This document shows, in pieces, positions 12,476 to 26,288 of a stretch of DNA of 64,000 bases. Source of the DNA: Melitaea cinxia (Eukaryota > Arthropoda > Insecta > Lepidoptera > Nymphalidae); the NCBI RefSeq assembly GCF_905220565.1, contig NC_059414.1:9236001-9300000 (forward strand). The letters run 5' to 3'. The notes under the pieces were generated by a model, which was not told where the DNA came from, did no database searches, and saw nothing but the letters and a program-made list of their open reading frames with translations. The position numbers were made by a program, and so were the translations under genes. How positions within the stretch are numbered: the first letter of the stretch is position 1; each line of letters opens with the position of its first letter.

Positions 12476-14127
12476 CTGTTTCTTACTGTAGTTTATAAAG
12501 CAACCTATTATGGACAATAGAAAGTCAAAATAAAAAAATACGCTTAATAAACCGATTTGAAAACAAAGGCAAAAATAACTTAATGAAGATTTATTTTGAA
12601 AAATGTTTTTACTACCTTTAGTAAAATATTATTATTGGTACCTATGTGATATCTGCCAAATGCAACACTTACCGTGACTTCGTCTAGAATAATACAACCC
12701 AAGCATATTAAGAATTTCATTACAGTAATTTACCAGTATTCATTTGAGCTGTTTATAATATTAAGAATAAAGTCGGCTTTCCATTTATTAGTATAGATAT
12801 AGATTTACGCATTAACAAGAGTTCGATTTTTGCGTTTCACGATTAATTTTACTGACTAATTTCAAATTCGTTTTTACATAAGACTTGCAGTATCTTGGTA
12901 AAGAAAGAAAAGTTTAGCTTTGATTGCGATTATAGAGACCTGCCCAATTGTGTTGTAGTTATTTGATTTCTTTTCAATTGATTTCATCTTTCTGCAACAT
13001 ATTGTTCTATACCTGTTTAATGTTTTTGTTGATGCTTTTTCTGCTAATTTTTAATGTAACACGATACTTTGAAGTAATACTTAATTTAGGTGTTCGAGCT
13101 GGTGCTATAAAATATATTATATGTAGGTACATATATGTGCTTTTTAAAGCTAAGTTCCATATCATGTTTAATAATGATATCTTTGAAGTGCCGCTTTATG
13201 CGTCATACGTACTCATTACTCAAAAAACTATTATCTCAAACACTGTGGTATTACGATGTCAAATAGTTCTATTTCATAATCATGGAATTTGATTTATAAC
13301 GACCAAGTACATAATTTTATTTTAGTGACACGCTATATTTAAGTGACGAAATAAAATAATATAAACGTGTAAAACATGAGACAATTACGTAAATTTTATT
13401 GTATGTGTTTTGGTTTTATTAATGTTATTTTTTATTTTCAGGTAATCTTCATAATATGACGCTTCGCAAAGAATGTAAGCAATACATCTTAACACGCAGT
13501 ATTTAACGTGACTATAAAATAAGTAAGAGTTGAACAAGATGTTCCTCATTCAACGATGATTTACTGTGGTTCAGGAAACATTATTTTTGCACTGCGAATT
13601 CCTAAGAAAATTGCATAATCACACACGTGGTATTTATACAAGATAACTGCCCATCTTTTTACTGAAAAAGCACTCTGATACTTACTTTCTTTGTAAGAAT
13701 TAAAATTGCACTACTTATCGAGCAAGTTTAATCTTTTTAGTATTTCGTATAAAAAGGACTGAGTACGATAATTATAAGTTTCAATTTAAAAATTACTTTA
13801 CTTATAAATTGTTTAAAAATAAATTTAAGTGTTAAACGATATATTTATTTTTGTATCCTCGTGAATTCTTGTTTTCATTGCAAAATGTTGTCGTTATGGT
13901 GGTAAGTTTGAATTTGAATTGAAACATGCGATGACGAAGAAAGTGCAGAAATGTTTGCTTTCTCTAAAGATGAAAATTTACTCGTTACGATAATTAGTTT
14001 TCTTGGTATTACTAAGACGTGTCGTAGTGATGCCTTGATTTGTGTTTCATTAAGAAATGTTTATTTAATGTCTGCTTAAATACCTAATGCTCATCATAGT
14101 ATCCCGCATAACTAAAATTATTGTCAA

Positions 14128-14402
14128 CTAGCTGTGCCCACGACTTCGTCTGTGTGGAATAGTGACTTTGGACAGCATTTTTTGGATATAAACATCGTCT
14201 TTTGTGTATTTACAAGTACAACGTGATTCTTTAAATTGACATAATTTTTTTATTTATGATATTTGAATATTTTATTATTGATATGAAACAAACACTAAAT
14301 GTTAAATGAAGCTTACCATATAATAATATATTAGTGGAAACCACATCTAAATCGGATAGTACGCACAGACTAACAGACAAAAATATTTTTACTATATGTA
14401 TT
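14128..14402 (-). mobile_element. Helitron-like element (same family as 3215)
   Basis: CTAG at 14128-14131 followed by CTGTGCCCACGACTTCGTCT is the family terminus. The far end carries ATCTAAATCGGATAGTACGC and ACAGACAAAAATATTTTTAC. The middle is diverged. Confidence 0.55.
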
Positions 14403-16299
14403 GATAGATTTATCAGAGAAATAGTTAAGACATTTATTGGAAGTTGGCGGTAAATGTTATTTACAAGTGTAGCCTTTAATAGCCAAAGTAGTCGTTGTCT
14501 TTTAATATTTTAAAATTATTAAGTTTATATAAGTCTATATATTTGTGTAATATTTAGAAGGCTATAAAACTTAAATTACTTATTGACAAAATATCTACTC
14601 TTGTTTTATTTATTTCAAAACAAAATCTGTTTATTTGGAGGTTACAGTTATTGAAGTAAGCGAGTAAATTTATGAGTACGTGCGCAAATATATTTAATGC
14701 GCCTCAGAACGTTTTAACTGACTGATTATGAGTTTACTACGAGTAAGCTTACATAACGTGTGAAATTTAATTAAATCTGAATAGATAGAGATCTTTATAG
14801 CATTTCGGGCTGTTGTATTTGAATTTACCATTTTCCAACTGCCATATCGTCAAGGAGTTGATACTTTATGTACCTAATTACGTATGAATTACGTATGAAT
14901 ATGTTTGAATGATGTAATGGTCCTAATATAGGTAACTAATAAAGTAACTAATGCTAATAAATAATAATTACATTTTAAGAAGTAACGCTTATGTCGAGTA
15001 TGTTGAATTATGGACCAGTATCTTCTTTATGTCAGTCTGTAACGTTGGGGAAACAAGTTGTGCTATTTTGATAAGATTGAAAGCCTTAATCCAAATAAAA
15101 AAAAATACATCAAGTTGAGGCTTTTTAATAAACTTGCATAAATTTAGCAATAGCTAATCTGGTATAAATAAATATCAACTAAACGATATAGTAGTTGCTT
15201 AAACGTGCGGTCCCATTCCTATAACCATTTAATCTAACGCAGGCATCGTGTAACATAATTTATTATAGCGAAAGTGAATCCGGTTCTAAATAATTTTCGC
15301 GAGGGTATTGTTCGCAGCATGGGATCGTCGTTACAACAGATACAATGTTTTCACCTGTCGCGGCATACAATTAAAGACCCAGTTGCGTCTGCATAAAGAG
15401 CGTTCTCCTGTTAACTTTATTATGTAAAATTGTAACTAAATGGTAATCCTGATCTAGATTTGACTTTCCATTTCGAATTTTGAATAGGAAGTGCGCATTG
15501 AAAGGGTTTTATCGATCTGCTTTCGATTTCATTGCTCTTTTATAATAGGCCGTGTCGTATTGATTCCGTTATTCAGGTATTCGTGTCGGTAATAACGTCA
15601 AACACAGAAGTTTCATAACCTAATAATATTTAAAGGTGGTGGTATATTAGTAGTATACCTTTACAAACTTTTATTCTTAATGGATTCATTAACTCTATTT
15701 TTGAAAAACAAATCATAGTGTGACTAGTGTTACTATATAAATACATTATCAATTATATCAACTTAATTAGATTTTTATTGTATTGAAGATGATTGTGCAA
15801 ATTGTTTGGCTCAATCAAATGAAAAATTGCGAACGTATAACTCTTTTTTTTTAAATCGTTGAAATAAAAGTATGTATTGACTTTTTTGCAATTGAATTTT
15901 TAAGACCTTGTATTTATTTTTAACCGGCAAAAAATGATGAGATTAAATTCGACGTATATATATTTTTTCATTCAATATTTTTTATAGTAAAAAAAAACAC
16001 GAGGAAATAATAATAAACTATTGCAACTTAAATTACTACAGCCGGTGTCCTAAATGACGTTTTCATCACTTGTCAGGTTGCTAGCGCTAGACATACGACA
16101 AATAAATAAATTGGCTACAAACGTACACTTACAGATACTCGTAAGTTTTTCCTCGACATATTTTCCGTCACGTTGAGCACATTAAACGATAATAATTAGT
16201 CAGATGTTTTGAAATCGTGCGACTTGTTTAACGAATTATTCATGTGCCAGACAATATGATGCACAATCATAGATCCTTCTGATGTCGATAAAACGAGAC

Positions 16300-16400
16300 A
16301 TTAACGTGCTGGCGCAGCGTTTACAAGGACTGATTGTCTTGCAAGCGATCGCGAGTTTGATCCCCGTTCATAACAAATAGGTATTAATATAGCAAACAAG
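16300..16400 (+). mobile_element. tRNA-like SINE head, truncated
   Basis: CGTGCTGGCGCAGCG resembles box A and GCGAGTTTGATCCCCGTTCA resembles box B, at the right spacing. The sequence then becomes AT-rich with no recognisable body. No tRNA cloverleaf can be closed. Confidence 0.45.
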
Positions 16401-18886
16401 ATGTGTTTTGGGCATTTTCGTTTGTCTTCTGTATTTTTTTTTGCACTATATAAGATGATCTTCCTACTGAAGGCCGTTAAATCTAAAACGTTGATTTACT
16501 TATAAAAATTGTTCTAATTTAAATTATACTGATTATAAAAATTGAGCTATTGGTATATAGGAATTAACTCATATTTTACACACGTGCATTAAGATGTTTG
16601 TATTGTTTGTAAAGTAATGACCTAAAACACAAAGTCAATTAAAAACTGAAGGGATTCGTTGTGTCGGTGAAATGTACGATAAGACTCTCTTGTACGGTAT
16701 AATTTACTCATTTACTGTACGAAAGTGAAATTAGCAAGTGGCCGAATTCGACCGACCACGCCTCGATCGCTAATTATTCAGTCGTAAAGCTTTTTAAGTA
16801 GACTCTATAGCTGGTTTGCTACTTATAAGTTGGTCATTAGTAATGTATAACATTGATACAGTTTACATGTACTATGGTAAACTACTAGGTATAGCTCGAT
16901 AACTTCGTAATGAAGTGGAATCCTTTTGAACGGAAAAACATCAAAGAAACGTACAAAAGACTTATTTTATTGAATTGTTACATCAGAAAATTTTACCCGC
17001 GACGTGTAATTTACGTCCGTTATAATTAGATCAATTAATATCCAAAGAAAAATGTTATGTCTCTAAAATATTTTTGGTAGAATATGAATATTAACTTTGC
17101 TGTTAGTAGTTAATTACTAGCAACACAGTTGAAATAATTTTAAAATTTGATCTTGAACTCAAAATGTAATCTAATTTGCAATCTCAAATCTATTGTGCGT
17201 CTGTTACTACGTCTCACAGTCGGATAAAAATTAAGAATGTTCAAAAAATACCGAAACGGTTTAAAATTTAATTATTTTTACTGTCATTTTTTTTTTGTTA
17301 TTTAAATTTATAATTTAGTTTTAACCTCATTAGTTTAGTTTCATTTTCATTATTATGTATTATTACAATTAACCCAATTACTTCGAGTTAGTCTATTTTT
17401 ATCTTAATGCCTGTGTTCCTAGATGGATTAAATTATTTAAGTTGATATTTTATTATTATAAATAACACATGTCTTTTTCCAATTATATAAATGATTTATG
17501 ATGAAGCAATGACAGTATTAATTGTTGACATCTGTTGAGGGCATTGTGTAATATCTCTATAGGGTTTTTATCTTTACCTTATTTTTTAGGTCCTTTGCAA
17601 ATTATTAACTTATGTTATAAAATAATAAAACCTCACCCTAGTCCTAAAAACCATTAAAAAGATCTCACGATATGCTGATAAAGAAAAATAACCTGCTCGT
17701 TTTTGGACCTCGATTAAGAAATGTAACGATTTTGCATGGTCGATATACACGGTCCATAACATCCGGTCATTTCTGTAAGCGCCTCTAGCTATTGCTTTAA
17801 CGTGAACCAAAGCGTCGTTGTCTAATATATCATTTGTAGACAGCCTTTAAGCTAAAGATAAATTTCAATGAGAGATAAACTTTAATGTATATGTACTTAT
17901 ATTGAAATTGCTGTCAGTTATGTATTTGCTTTAGATAAAAATCATTCATTATTATTTTTATCATTACTATCTGTGTACGTCCCAAAGGAAAAAATTAAGC
18001 AAATATTTGTGGTGATGCAATTATATACATGGGCAGTAGCAATCACATTTGAAGACTATACATTTCTTTCTTTATTAAATTTGTGCAATCTTTGCAGGTA
18101 TATCACGATACAGACATAATTATGTATAAAGGTAGAATAAAATATTATATGCTAAATTTTTTATAATATAAATACGGCCTTAAACTATTTATTTTTTGAA
18201 ATATGTTCTTTAAGTACATATTTTTAACGTTTTAGTGATGGTTGGTAAGAAGAGTTTTTTTTCAAACAAAATAAATATTATTATACGAAAATTGGCATAT
18301 CTATGTTGAAGATATAGTTATACATACAGAATAGATGCAGCCTCAAAATATAACCTTTTACCGAGAAGGTTAAAATTAGGCAATAAACAATGCTATAAAA
18401 TGTTAAAGGTACTGTTATCGAAGAACTTTTTAACGAAAGCTCTAACTACGGTCACGAGTTTACGAATTGCAAAATGTTGTAATTTGATATGACGTGAATC
18501 TAAGATTCATCTTTGATTTAAACACTTCCCGTTTCTGTATTAATGCTTTAAATCCGCCGTTAAGTAAATAGTTCAATAAGAAATCGTGAATTATGAAAAT
18601 TATCAAAATGATCGAGATGTTCGGTACTTTGGAAAGTATGGGCAACTTTCATTAAATAGTTAAAAAAATGAACAATATACATTCCTCTGACCCGAAATCT
18701 ACTTTCCAATGTAGATAAGAATTAAGGCAATCCAAATAGCGGGTACAATCGAATAGAATTATTAAGATTGGCGTAAGTGGGACGAGGCAGCGAGGTGTTC
18801 GGAAAGCAAAATAAAGTCACGGATGTCTATAGTCCAAAGAAGGTAGCTATAATTTTATTAAAAAAAAATTGATGTTTTATTAACAA

Positions 18887-19085
18887 CTAGCAACCCGCCC
18901 CGGCTTCGCATGGTTGCAACAATTATCAGTGTTGTGTTTATGTTTTTGTTGTTATACATATAAACCTTCCTCTGGAATCACTCTATTTTGTGAAGAAAAC
19001 CCTATCAAAATCTGTTGCGTGGTTTTAAAATATCTAAGCATACAGACAGCGGGAAGCGACTTTGTTTTATACTATGTAATGGTGA
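18887..19085 (-). mobile_element. Helitron-like element (GCGAAGCCGGGGCGG-CTAG family)
   Basis: The minus strand ends TGCGAAGCCGGGGCGGGTTG then CTAG (18887-18890). It starts near AGTATAAAACAAAGTCGCTT. It aligns with 52637-52908 and with the left part of 35886-36012. Confidence 0.65.
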
Positions 19086-20500
19086 TGTGAAATAATGCTA
19101 GGTTCGGTTTGAGAAATGTACGATTAATAGTGCAATTTCAATTCATTTTCACGCCAATATATTATTAAGATGCCTATATATTAAGAATTATATTATGTAG
19201 GCAACGATAATTTGCCATTAATTTACTTCTTTTTACTTATGTTTTTTACTCGTAGGTTTTTTTTTTAATTTTAATAAAAAGTACGGTATGATGTAAAGAT
19301 CAAAATAAACATTATAACTTCAAGGAGAAAGTTTTATTAATAATGTAGATTAATTAAAGTGATTGCATGGCTTATAAAAACTCGTAAAGGCGTTGAAGAC
19401 ATATTATTTAATTACTTTAAAAAACCAACCTTAGTGTTAGGCTAGAGTAAAAATGTCGAAAGGTTCCAGTCATTTCACCACTTCAATTCAAACAAGATTC
19501 CTAACTCGTATTTGAAAGCAAACATTCAAGCAGTTACAATGTTTAATTATAACCTTATGGTCCGCACAACGTTGCTAACTTAAGGTGCTAACCTACATTT
19601 CTTATCAACTTACTGTTGTAATATTTGTTGGAACAAAATGTTATATTATGGTCAAACATTGCTTTAACGAACCAAAACATTGTGTTTTTTATAATTATTA
19701 ATTACTTCAAAATTCGTAAAAATTTAACTAAAGGCTGATTGATACCTCTGTATGTCAAGATATCAAAACGAATGTTTTTGTAGTGTTTCAGTTTAGCCTT
19801 AATCGTCTTTAAAACTATCTGCGTCTTTGTCTATAAACTTAATGTGTGGTTTTTATGTTTAATGTTTTTGTATAGGTGTTTTAAAAATTAAATAGATGAT
19901 TCGATGTGTTTGGTTGTTAATACATACATACGGTACACACTGAACTTAAAGCTTTCAAAACAATTGGTTCGGGTTATAAAGATATCGTTTCAGTGTCGGT
20001 GTAATAAAAATCGAATATTCTCACGACATCGCTGCTATTCTATTGAGGTATAAATTTAACTTCAATTTAATCGGTCACGCTTGTTTGTGTGTTTTTGCAG
20101 CGGTCGAGCCTTACATTTCGTTTTGTAGACATAGCTCAATAGACATCAATAATATATAATTTCAAACCTATTAAAGTAATGTGTACAAAATTGGTGTTTG
20201 TATTTTGATTATTGAAAAAAAAACTACGCTTTAATGGTTGGTTGTATAAAATGAAACATCAAACTTGGATAGTCTATACGGCACATAGACAGCAAAACGA
20301 TGTGAAAGTCGCATGTTCGATTCTGAACTTACAGTGCATTGTCGTAACGACTGTTAGTACAAGTTTGACATTTTAGTTTGAGTGGAAAACTTAAATAACA
20401 ACATTGCAAAACGCTATTCGAGAACACTCGTTTTTTGTATAAAGATTCTTATAAATAAATCTATAAATGGTGTGTAATTTTACCCGGATTGTAATGACGG
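19086..20500. other. AT-rich intergenic stretch, nothing recognised
   Basis: No repeat copy, exon or RNA gene supported. A tRNA box B-like GCATGTTCGATTCTGAAC at about 20312 stands alone, without a box A. Confidence 0.5.
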
Positions 20501-20511
20501 AAGTCAATAAA

Positions 20512-23022
20512 TATATATATATATACATATACATATATAATCACGCCTCTTTCCCGTAGGGGTAGGCAGAGACCACTTCTTTCCACTTGCTACGATCCTT
20601 ACATACTTGTTTCGCTTCATCCACTTTCATTATTCCCTTCATACATGCTCGTCGGTTTAGGGTACTCTTGACCTGGCCTTTTTTCAAGACGTCCCCGATT
20701 TGGTCTTGAAATGTCCGCCTAGGTCTACCCCTTCCAACACTTCCACTCACACTCGCCTTATACACTTTTTTCGTCAGTCGTTCTTCATTCATTCTCTCGA
20801 CATGACCAAACCATCTCAGCATACCTTTCTCAATTTTTGTCACTACATCTTCTTTCAGACCACACCGTTTCTTTATCTCACTATTTCTCATCCTGTCACT
20901 CAGTTTAACTCCTATCATACTTCTTAACGCTCTCATCTCAACTGCATTTATTCTGCTTTCATGTCTCTTCTGCCATACCCAACTTTCACTTCCGTACATG
21001 AGTGTCGGAAGCAACACCCCCTCATGCACAGCCAAACGAGCCTTTTTAGACACCTTCCGACTGCTCATAAAGGAGTTCAAAGCTCCGTTCACCATGTTTC
21101 CTGCATTCACTCTTCTTTCAATATCACTCTCACACTTTCCATCTCTTGTAAACTTCGAGCCCAGATACACAAACTCATTCACCTGTTCAATTTGTTCATC
21201 TCCAATCACGATATTACAGTCTGTCACTACCTCATCTCTTTCAAACACCATCACTTTCGTCTTCTTTACATTCATCTTCATTCCCTTTCTAACAAAAGCT
21301 CCACTCATAGCAGTTACCATCTCCTGCAACTCCTCGGCCGAGGACGCAAGTAATACTTGGTCATCAGCATAGAGAAGACATTTGACGAGTAACTCACCCA
21401 TTCTCAACCCACTTTCATTCTCTTTTAACTCTGTCAAGCAATTGTCCATGAACAAGTTAAACAGCCACGGTGACGCTACACATCCCTGTCTAACACCTTT
21501 TTCGATATTAAACCATTCTGTGTATGCCCCGTTTATCCTCACACAAGCACTAGAATCCCTATAAAGAGATTGTAGTGCTCGCATGAGTGCGCCGCTCACA
21601 CCGTACACGGACAATGCTGACCACAATTCATTCCTCACCACTCTATCATAGGCCTTTTCCAGATCCACGAACGCGCAATAGACCTTTTTGTTTTTTGCTA
21701 AAAACTTTTCGGCTATGCACCGCAAGGAAAAGACCTGATCCGTACATCCCATTCCCTTTCTAAATCCCGCTTGTGCATCCCATACTTTTTCATCTGTTTC
21801 ATTCACAACCCTTTCAATCAACACTTTCGCATACAATTTACCGACGACGCTGAGAAGGCTTATACCGCGGTAATTTATGCAGTCCTGCCGTGACCCTTTT
21901 CCCTTATACAACGGTACGATTACGGCTTTGCACCAGTCTTCCGGTACTTGCCCATTTCGCCAGCACAAATTGAAAAGGCAGTACAGCTGGCTAGCCACTA
22001 TACCCTGTCCAGCCCTCAGCATCTCGACGGTGATCCTGTCATACCCTGCAGCCTTACCTAATCTCATACTTTTCAACGCTTTCACTATTTCATCCATGCT
22101 TATCTCACTTTCATCGACATTTATACTACTCTCAATGGAAGGTGCCGGATGTTGTACCTGCACTTCCTCTCTTTCAAACACACTTTCAAAATACTCTTTC
22201 CATCTCTTTAACACACATTCTTCTCCATTTATAACGCTCCCATCTTGACTCCTGATTGTGCTCAGCTCCGAGGGAGAAATTTTTCCTCTGGCTGTTTTGA
22301 TGGATTTCCAGAAAAACTTAATGTTTGACTGGAAATCTTCAGTGAGCCTCCTATCAAAATCATCCTTTCGTTCTTCTTTCTTTCTAGACACAACTTCTTT
22401 CGCTACTGATTTCAATCTTTTATACTTCGTTCTTGCTTCCTTTACCTCGTCATCCGTTGCCTTTTGAACCTTTTGGTTAGCTTTTGTTGCTAACCAATCC
22501 AACCACGCTTTCTTCTTTTCTTGCACAGCCTTTTGTACATCTTTATCCATCCACACATTATAGTTCTTTCTTCCTTTCCTTCTTTTAGCTACCCCGCACA
22601 CCTCAATAGCACTATTCACGACCCCTTTCTTAAAAGTCTCCCACAAATTCTCAATCACACCTATCTCTTCTATGCCTTTAAAACTTTCTTTCAGTTTCTC
22701 TACATACTCATCTTTCTTTTCTCTTCCTTGTAGATTTTCCACTTTTATTCTGGCTAAAACACTCGTAGGCTCGGCCCCTCGGTGGCGCCATCGTTTAAAG
22801 AGGCCACGTATTCGGGCTATGACCAGGAAGTGATCTGTGTCGAGACCAACACCGCGGTATGCCCGAGTGTCAAGCACTTTCTTTCTCAGTCTTTCATCCA
22901 CAATTACAAAATCAATCATACTTCTAGACTCACCCTCATCTCTTGTATACAAATGGATCTTTTTGTGTTCAAACATTGTGTTGACCACGCAAAGATTCCA
23001 TTCCAAGCATACTTCAAGCAGC
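20512..23022 (-). mobile_element. 5'-truncated RTE-like LINE (2.5 kb) with target site duplication
   Basis: An exact 11-bp direct repeat AAGTCAATAAA flanks the insertion at 20501-20511 and 23023-23033. The element is on the minus strand. Its 3' end is a TA/TG-rich simple repeat (20512-20540) directly after the stop codon. The 5' end is cut inside the endonuclease, the usual result of incomplete reverse transcription. The long open frame and exact duplication suggest a young insertion. It is a different family from the LINE at 36488: the proteins align only in core motifs. Confidence 0.88.
20541..23021 (-). pseudogene. Truncated LINE ORF: endonuclease C-terminus plus reverse transcriptase
   Basis: About 826 codons stay open. 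Numbering starts from the TTG at 23024, which is flanking DNA and not a native start. The frame holds the end of the endonuclease (SMIDFVIVDE near 35-44, TDH at 63-65). The full reverse transcriptase follows: KAAGYDRITVEML near 325, NYRGISLLSVVGKLYAKVL near 390, FVDLEKAYDRV near 446, GVRQGCVASPWLFNLFMD near 510, YADD at 552-555. The C-terminal part has a RWFGHVERMNEERL block and a GRGRPRRTF segment. The N-terminal catalytic Asn and Glu of the endonuclease are missing, so the copy cannot be autonomous, although the RT looks intact. The first Met inside the element is at residue 17. Confidence 0.88.
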
Positions 23023-23536
23023 AAGTCAATAAACTCTGTAATAAATTAAGTGTAGAGTGAGTAACTAATCTTATAGATACACTCGATACTAAGAGATGAA
23101 CGAAACCTATAAATACTTCAACTCCCATAATATTTATAAACGTTTTATATAAGGGCGCCATCAATCTAAGTAATCCAACGTACCATACAGTTTATATTGT
23201 AGGAAGTATTAAACGTTACTCCATTCTCGTTTCTATTTAATCGTTCAGAGAAGGATTTCGAAAGGTTTATTTTTTGACGTGTTTTATAGTAGGAGCTGTT
23301 AACGTGTAAGAAAGTTTTATTGATGTTTAGCTGTTGACTGTTCGTGATTTAACATACATGTTAGTCTTTATTTAGCTTCGTGAAAGAAAGAAAAGTTAAG
23401 GATTGAGAGAAAATAGGAGAAATTTTTAACTGTACTACTGTTGTGTAAATAAGGCTGGTTTTTAATGAATACGCTATGTCCATTTGTTTTGTAATTGTTC
23501 GTATTTTTTCTACTCGAATAGCGTAATTAATATTTA

Positions 23537-23849
23537 CTAGTGGTCGCCCAGTGGTCGAAATTCGATCATAATTAATTACAATTATAACTGTGAACATTAT
23601 TAAGGTCAAACACTATACTTCTACAAAAATAAACAAAAGAATATATATGCGTGTGTGCGTCAATTAAATGGTAGTGGGTGTAATGTTTTTTATTGATTTA
23701 TTGTATTCTTTATGTATAATTAAAAAAACATTAGCATTCTGCACTCCTTCTCTATATAAACTATAAGTGTGCAAAATTTCATACTCCTCCATCCGCTCAG
23801 TTTTCGAAAAAGAGGTAAAATGTTTTGCTTCACGTATTAATATATAGCA
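23537..23849 (-). mobile_element. Non-autonomous Helitron (TATATATTAATACGTGAAG family)
   Basis: CTAG lies at 23537-23540, next to the hairpin GGTCGAAATTCGATC. The 5' side on the minus strand reads TATATATTAATACGTGAAGC. The interior AATGGTAGTGGGTGTAATG and AACATTAGCATTCTGCACTC follow the copy at 9952. Confidence 0.8.
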
Positions 23850-25179
23850 GACGATAAAGAAAATGCTTATTCAAAGTACAATACCTAACTAATGTAAAAG
23901 CAGGTTGGTACATAAAAGTGCAAATGAGTTCAAAGGTCTTCGGCCGATTTAACCTGGTTTATATCCGGAATAATTGATAGGTTTTGTAGAAGATATAAAT
24001 GGAATAAATATATATTTTTAAATAGGAAACTTTTTAATTTTTTTTAATCCTGTGAAAGTGAAGTGATAGATTATACCTATGTCATTACATCCATTATATA
24101 TTTTTTACTTTTGTTTGATTCTGAGCCTACTAACTTGACAAACGTAGCACATAGCAGCAACAGCACTGAATATTTACTTTAATTAGTATTAGAAAAGCTT
24201 TTAGCGTTTTTCGATTCAATGCATGAGACTCGTCATTAACATTTAATTTTATGGAGCTGTGGCGCCATTGAACAGTTTTTATGTACCGCGGAATATTTAT
24301 CTTTTTTATTTATTATTTCACATAAATATGTTATCAAATTCTTGAAAGTCTATTAACGACTAAATTATACTTAATTTAAGACTCGATTGTTTTGTATATT
24401 TTTGTATAGAAAACAGAAATTATGTACCTTTAAAATGTGTTAAAGTTAATTGAATAATATTCGTCGGCTTCATTTCTTTAAATTGAAATGGAGAAAATAT
24501 TTGAATTTTTTTTTCAGTTAGATCAATAGTAGGAAAAATAATTAAATTTATAAAGATAACATAAGAATGACAATAAATACGTGACCGATTCTTCTACAAT
24601 AAAAATGCAGTAGATATAATTTACGCTGTTACATTTATTTTACAGCGTGTTAAATTTTATTGAAACATTGGAACCAATGAACATCAAACGGTTTGAACTC
24701 TATTACCAAATTCCTTTAATAGTAAGCTCGCTAAATTGTAAATGGTACCATTTCTACATAACACAAAGTTGCCCGTTTGGTACGCTAGGAATTTCTTCGC
24801 AGAAACTGTGAAGAAAAACATTCATTAAAATTCGTTAGTAATAAGAGAATACTTTTTTGTATAAATCTTTAAAACGTGACTTTAATTGATAGATATAAAT
24901 CTAATCTACAAGTCTGATAGTTTTTGTCGTGAAAGCATATGAAATATTTGCTTATAAAATTCAATATATAATATAAAATAAAAAATAAAAATCTAATTTT
25001 TCGTGTTGGTGTATATGATTGATTGAATGTTTTTGTGATTATGATACTGTTATAATTTCAGTTGTTCCCACAGTCGTGACTCAGGTAATGTTATTCGTTA
25101 CGTCAAAGTGCAGACCGTGACTTTAGGTGTCTGAAATATGATTGAACATTTGAATGTGTCATTTTGAATTTATAAACAA
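23850..25179. other. AT-rich intergenic stretch, nothing recognised
   Basis: Short tract CAG-TTGTTCCCACAGTCGTGACTCAG-GTAATG near 25060-25090 has the outline of a very small exon but no partner exon. Confidence 0.45.
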
Positions 25180-25468
25180 CTAGCTGACCCGGCGAACTTC
25201 GTATCGCCTAACACAAACTTTATCGTATGGTATTAAAGTTCAAATTGACTTTTAAGTATTATCACAAATCTTTTGTATGGGAGTATAGAAAAGTGTTGTT
25301 TTTAGACTTTTTCAGTAAATTTAATTTTTTTTTTAGAATTTTTCTCTCCGTAAGAACCATCCTCGTACTTCAAGGAACATTTTAAAAAAAGAATTAGTGA
25401 AATCGGTCCAACCGTTCTCGAGTTTTGCGCTTAGCAACACATTTTGCGATTCATTTTTATATATAAGA
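25180..25468 (-). mobile_element. Non-autonomous Helitron
   Basis: CTAG at 25180-25183 with CTGACCCGGCGAACTTCG gives a Helitron-like 3' end on the minus strand. The 5' end is near TCTTATATATAAAAATGAAT. It is nearly colinear with the inverted copy at 62123-62394 through the whole length (TTAGCAACACATTTTGCG, GTCCAACCGTTCTCGAGTTT, TACTCCCATACAAAAG in reverse). Confidence 0.8.
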
Positions 25469-26288
25469 AGAAGAAAAGATATCAAAATGGTTTTTAAAAA
25501 TATGTCAATATAAATAATTTGATGTTGATATACACTAAAGTAACTAATAAAGGAGTGTCGAGTTTATTATTGGCATTTGAACTTATCTATCAATATCGGA
25601 CAGAAATGTTAAGTACCTTATAGTTTTTTTTTTTGTTTTTTATTTATGGATGAATTATTTCTTGTTTTAATAAAATGCTAAACATATATCAGAATCGAAT
25701 ATTATAATGCTTTTAGTCTAATTCCACGCGCTACGGAGATGAAATACTATGTGTTCATCAAAATTCTGAGAACACACATTGTTTTTTGTCCATCCATAAA
25801 TTAACATAATTCTCAATCATAAAAAAAGAGGATTCCCTAAACACGTATTTATTTATACTCACTTTCTTAGGACTATTGTCTTGAACTTTAAGAAAATTCT
25901 GTCAATTGTGTGTTGCTTAAAATATTTTGTTACACTTTTAAAACATTAATAGAATCATGTCAAATACCATACGGTATTATCTTTTTCGTATTTTGTAGTT
26001 AGTTTCGATCTAATTATACTATCTGACAGTTTCTCTCATATTTCTATTTTCATGTCTATGATATTTTATGAGTTTCGTTAAAACGGAAAACAGATTGAAT
26101 AATTAAGTCATGCTGTCGGTTACGAAGCTGGATTGGATGGACTGTTTGTTTATCTATGCTAATATTATAGGCGAAAGTTTTGCGTGTTTGTCTAGAAGCG
26201 TTTATAGGTACTGCACTCGGATATTTTAGGAGTATTTTTGGTAGAGTGAAATACAAACGCGTACAAATGTACATATTTGTTCTTTCTT

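Larger units (their letters stand above)
12476..18886. other. Long AT-rich intergenic stretch
   Basis: Apart from the Helitron-like copy at 14128 and the SINE head at 16300 I see no element or gene. The 114-codon frame at 12948-13292 is Ile/Phe/Leu-rich translation of AT-rich DNA without family features. Confidence 0.55.

Noticed and set aside
12948..13292. 114-codon frame
   Set aside because: Hydrophobic AT-rich translation, no codon bias, no splice or promoter context, no recognisable domain.
20300..20335. Isolated tRNA box B-like word
   Set aside because: No box A at the right distance and no related copy.
20700..23060. Several plus-strand frames of 60-130 codons
   Set aside because: They are antisense shadows of the minus-strand LINE frame and show no domain features.
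25060..25090. Possible 23-bp micro-exon between CAG and GTAATG
   Set aside because: No partner exon or conserved product; such sites occur by chance in AT-rich DNA.
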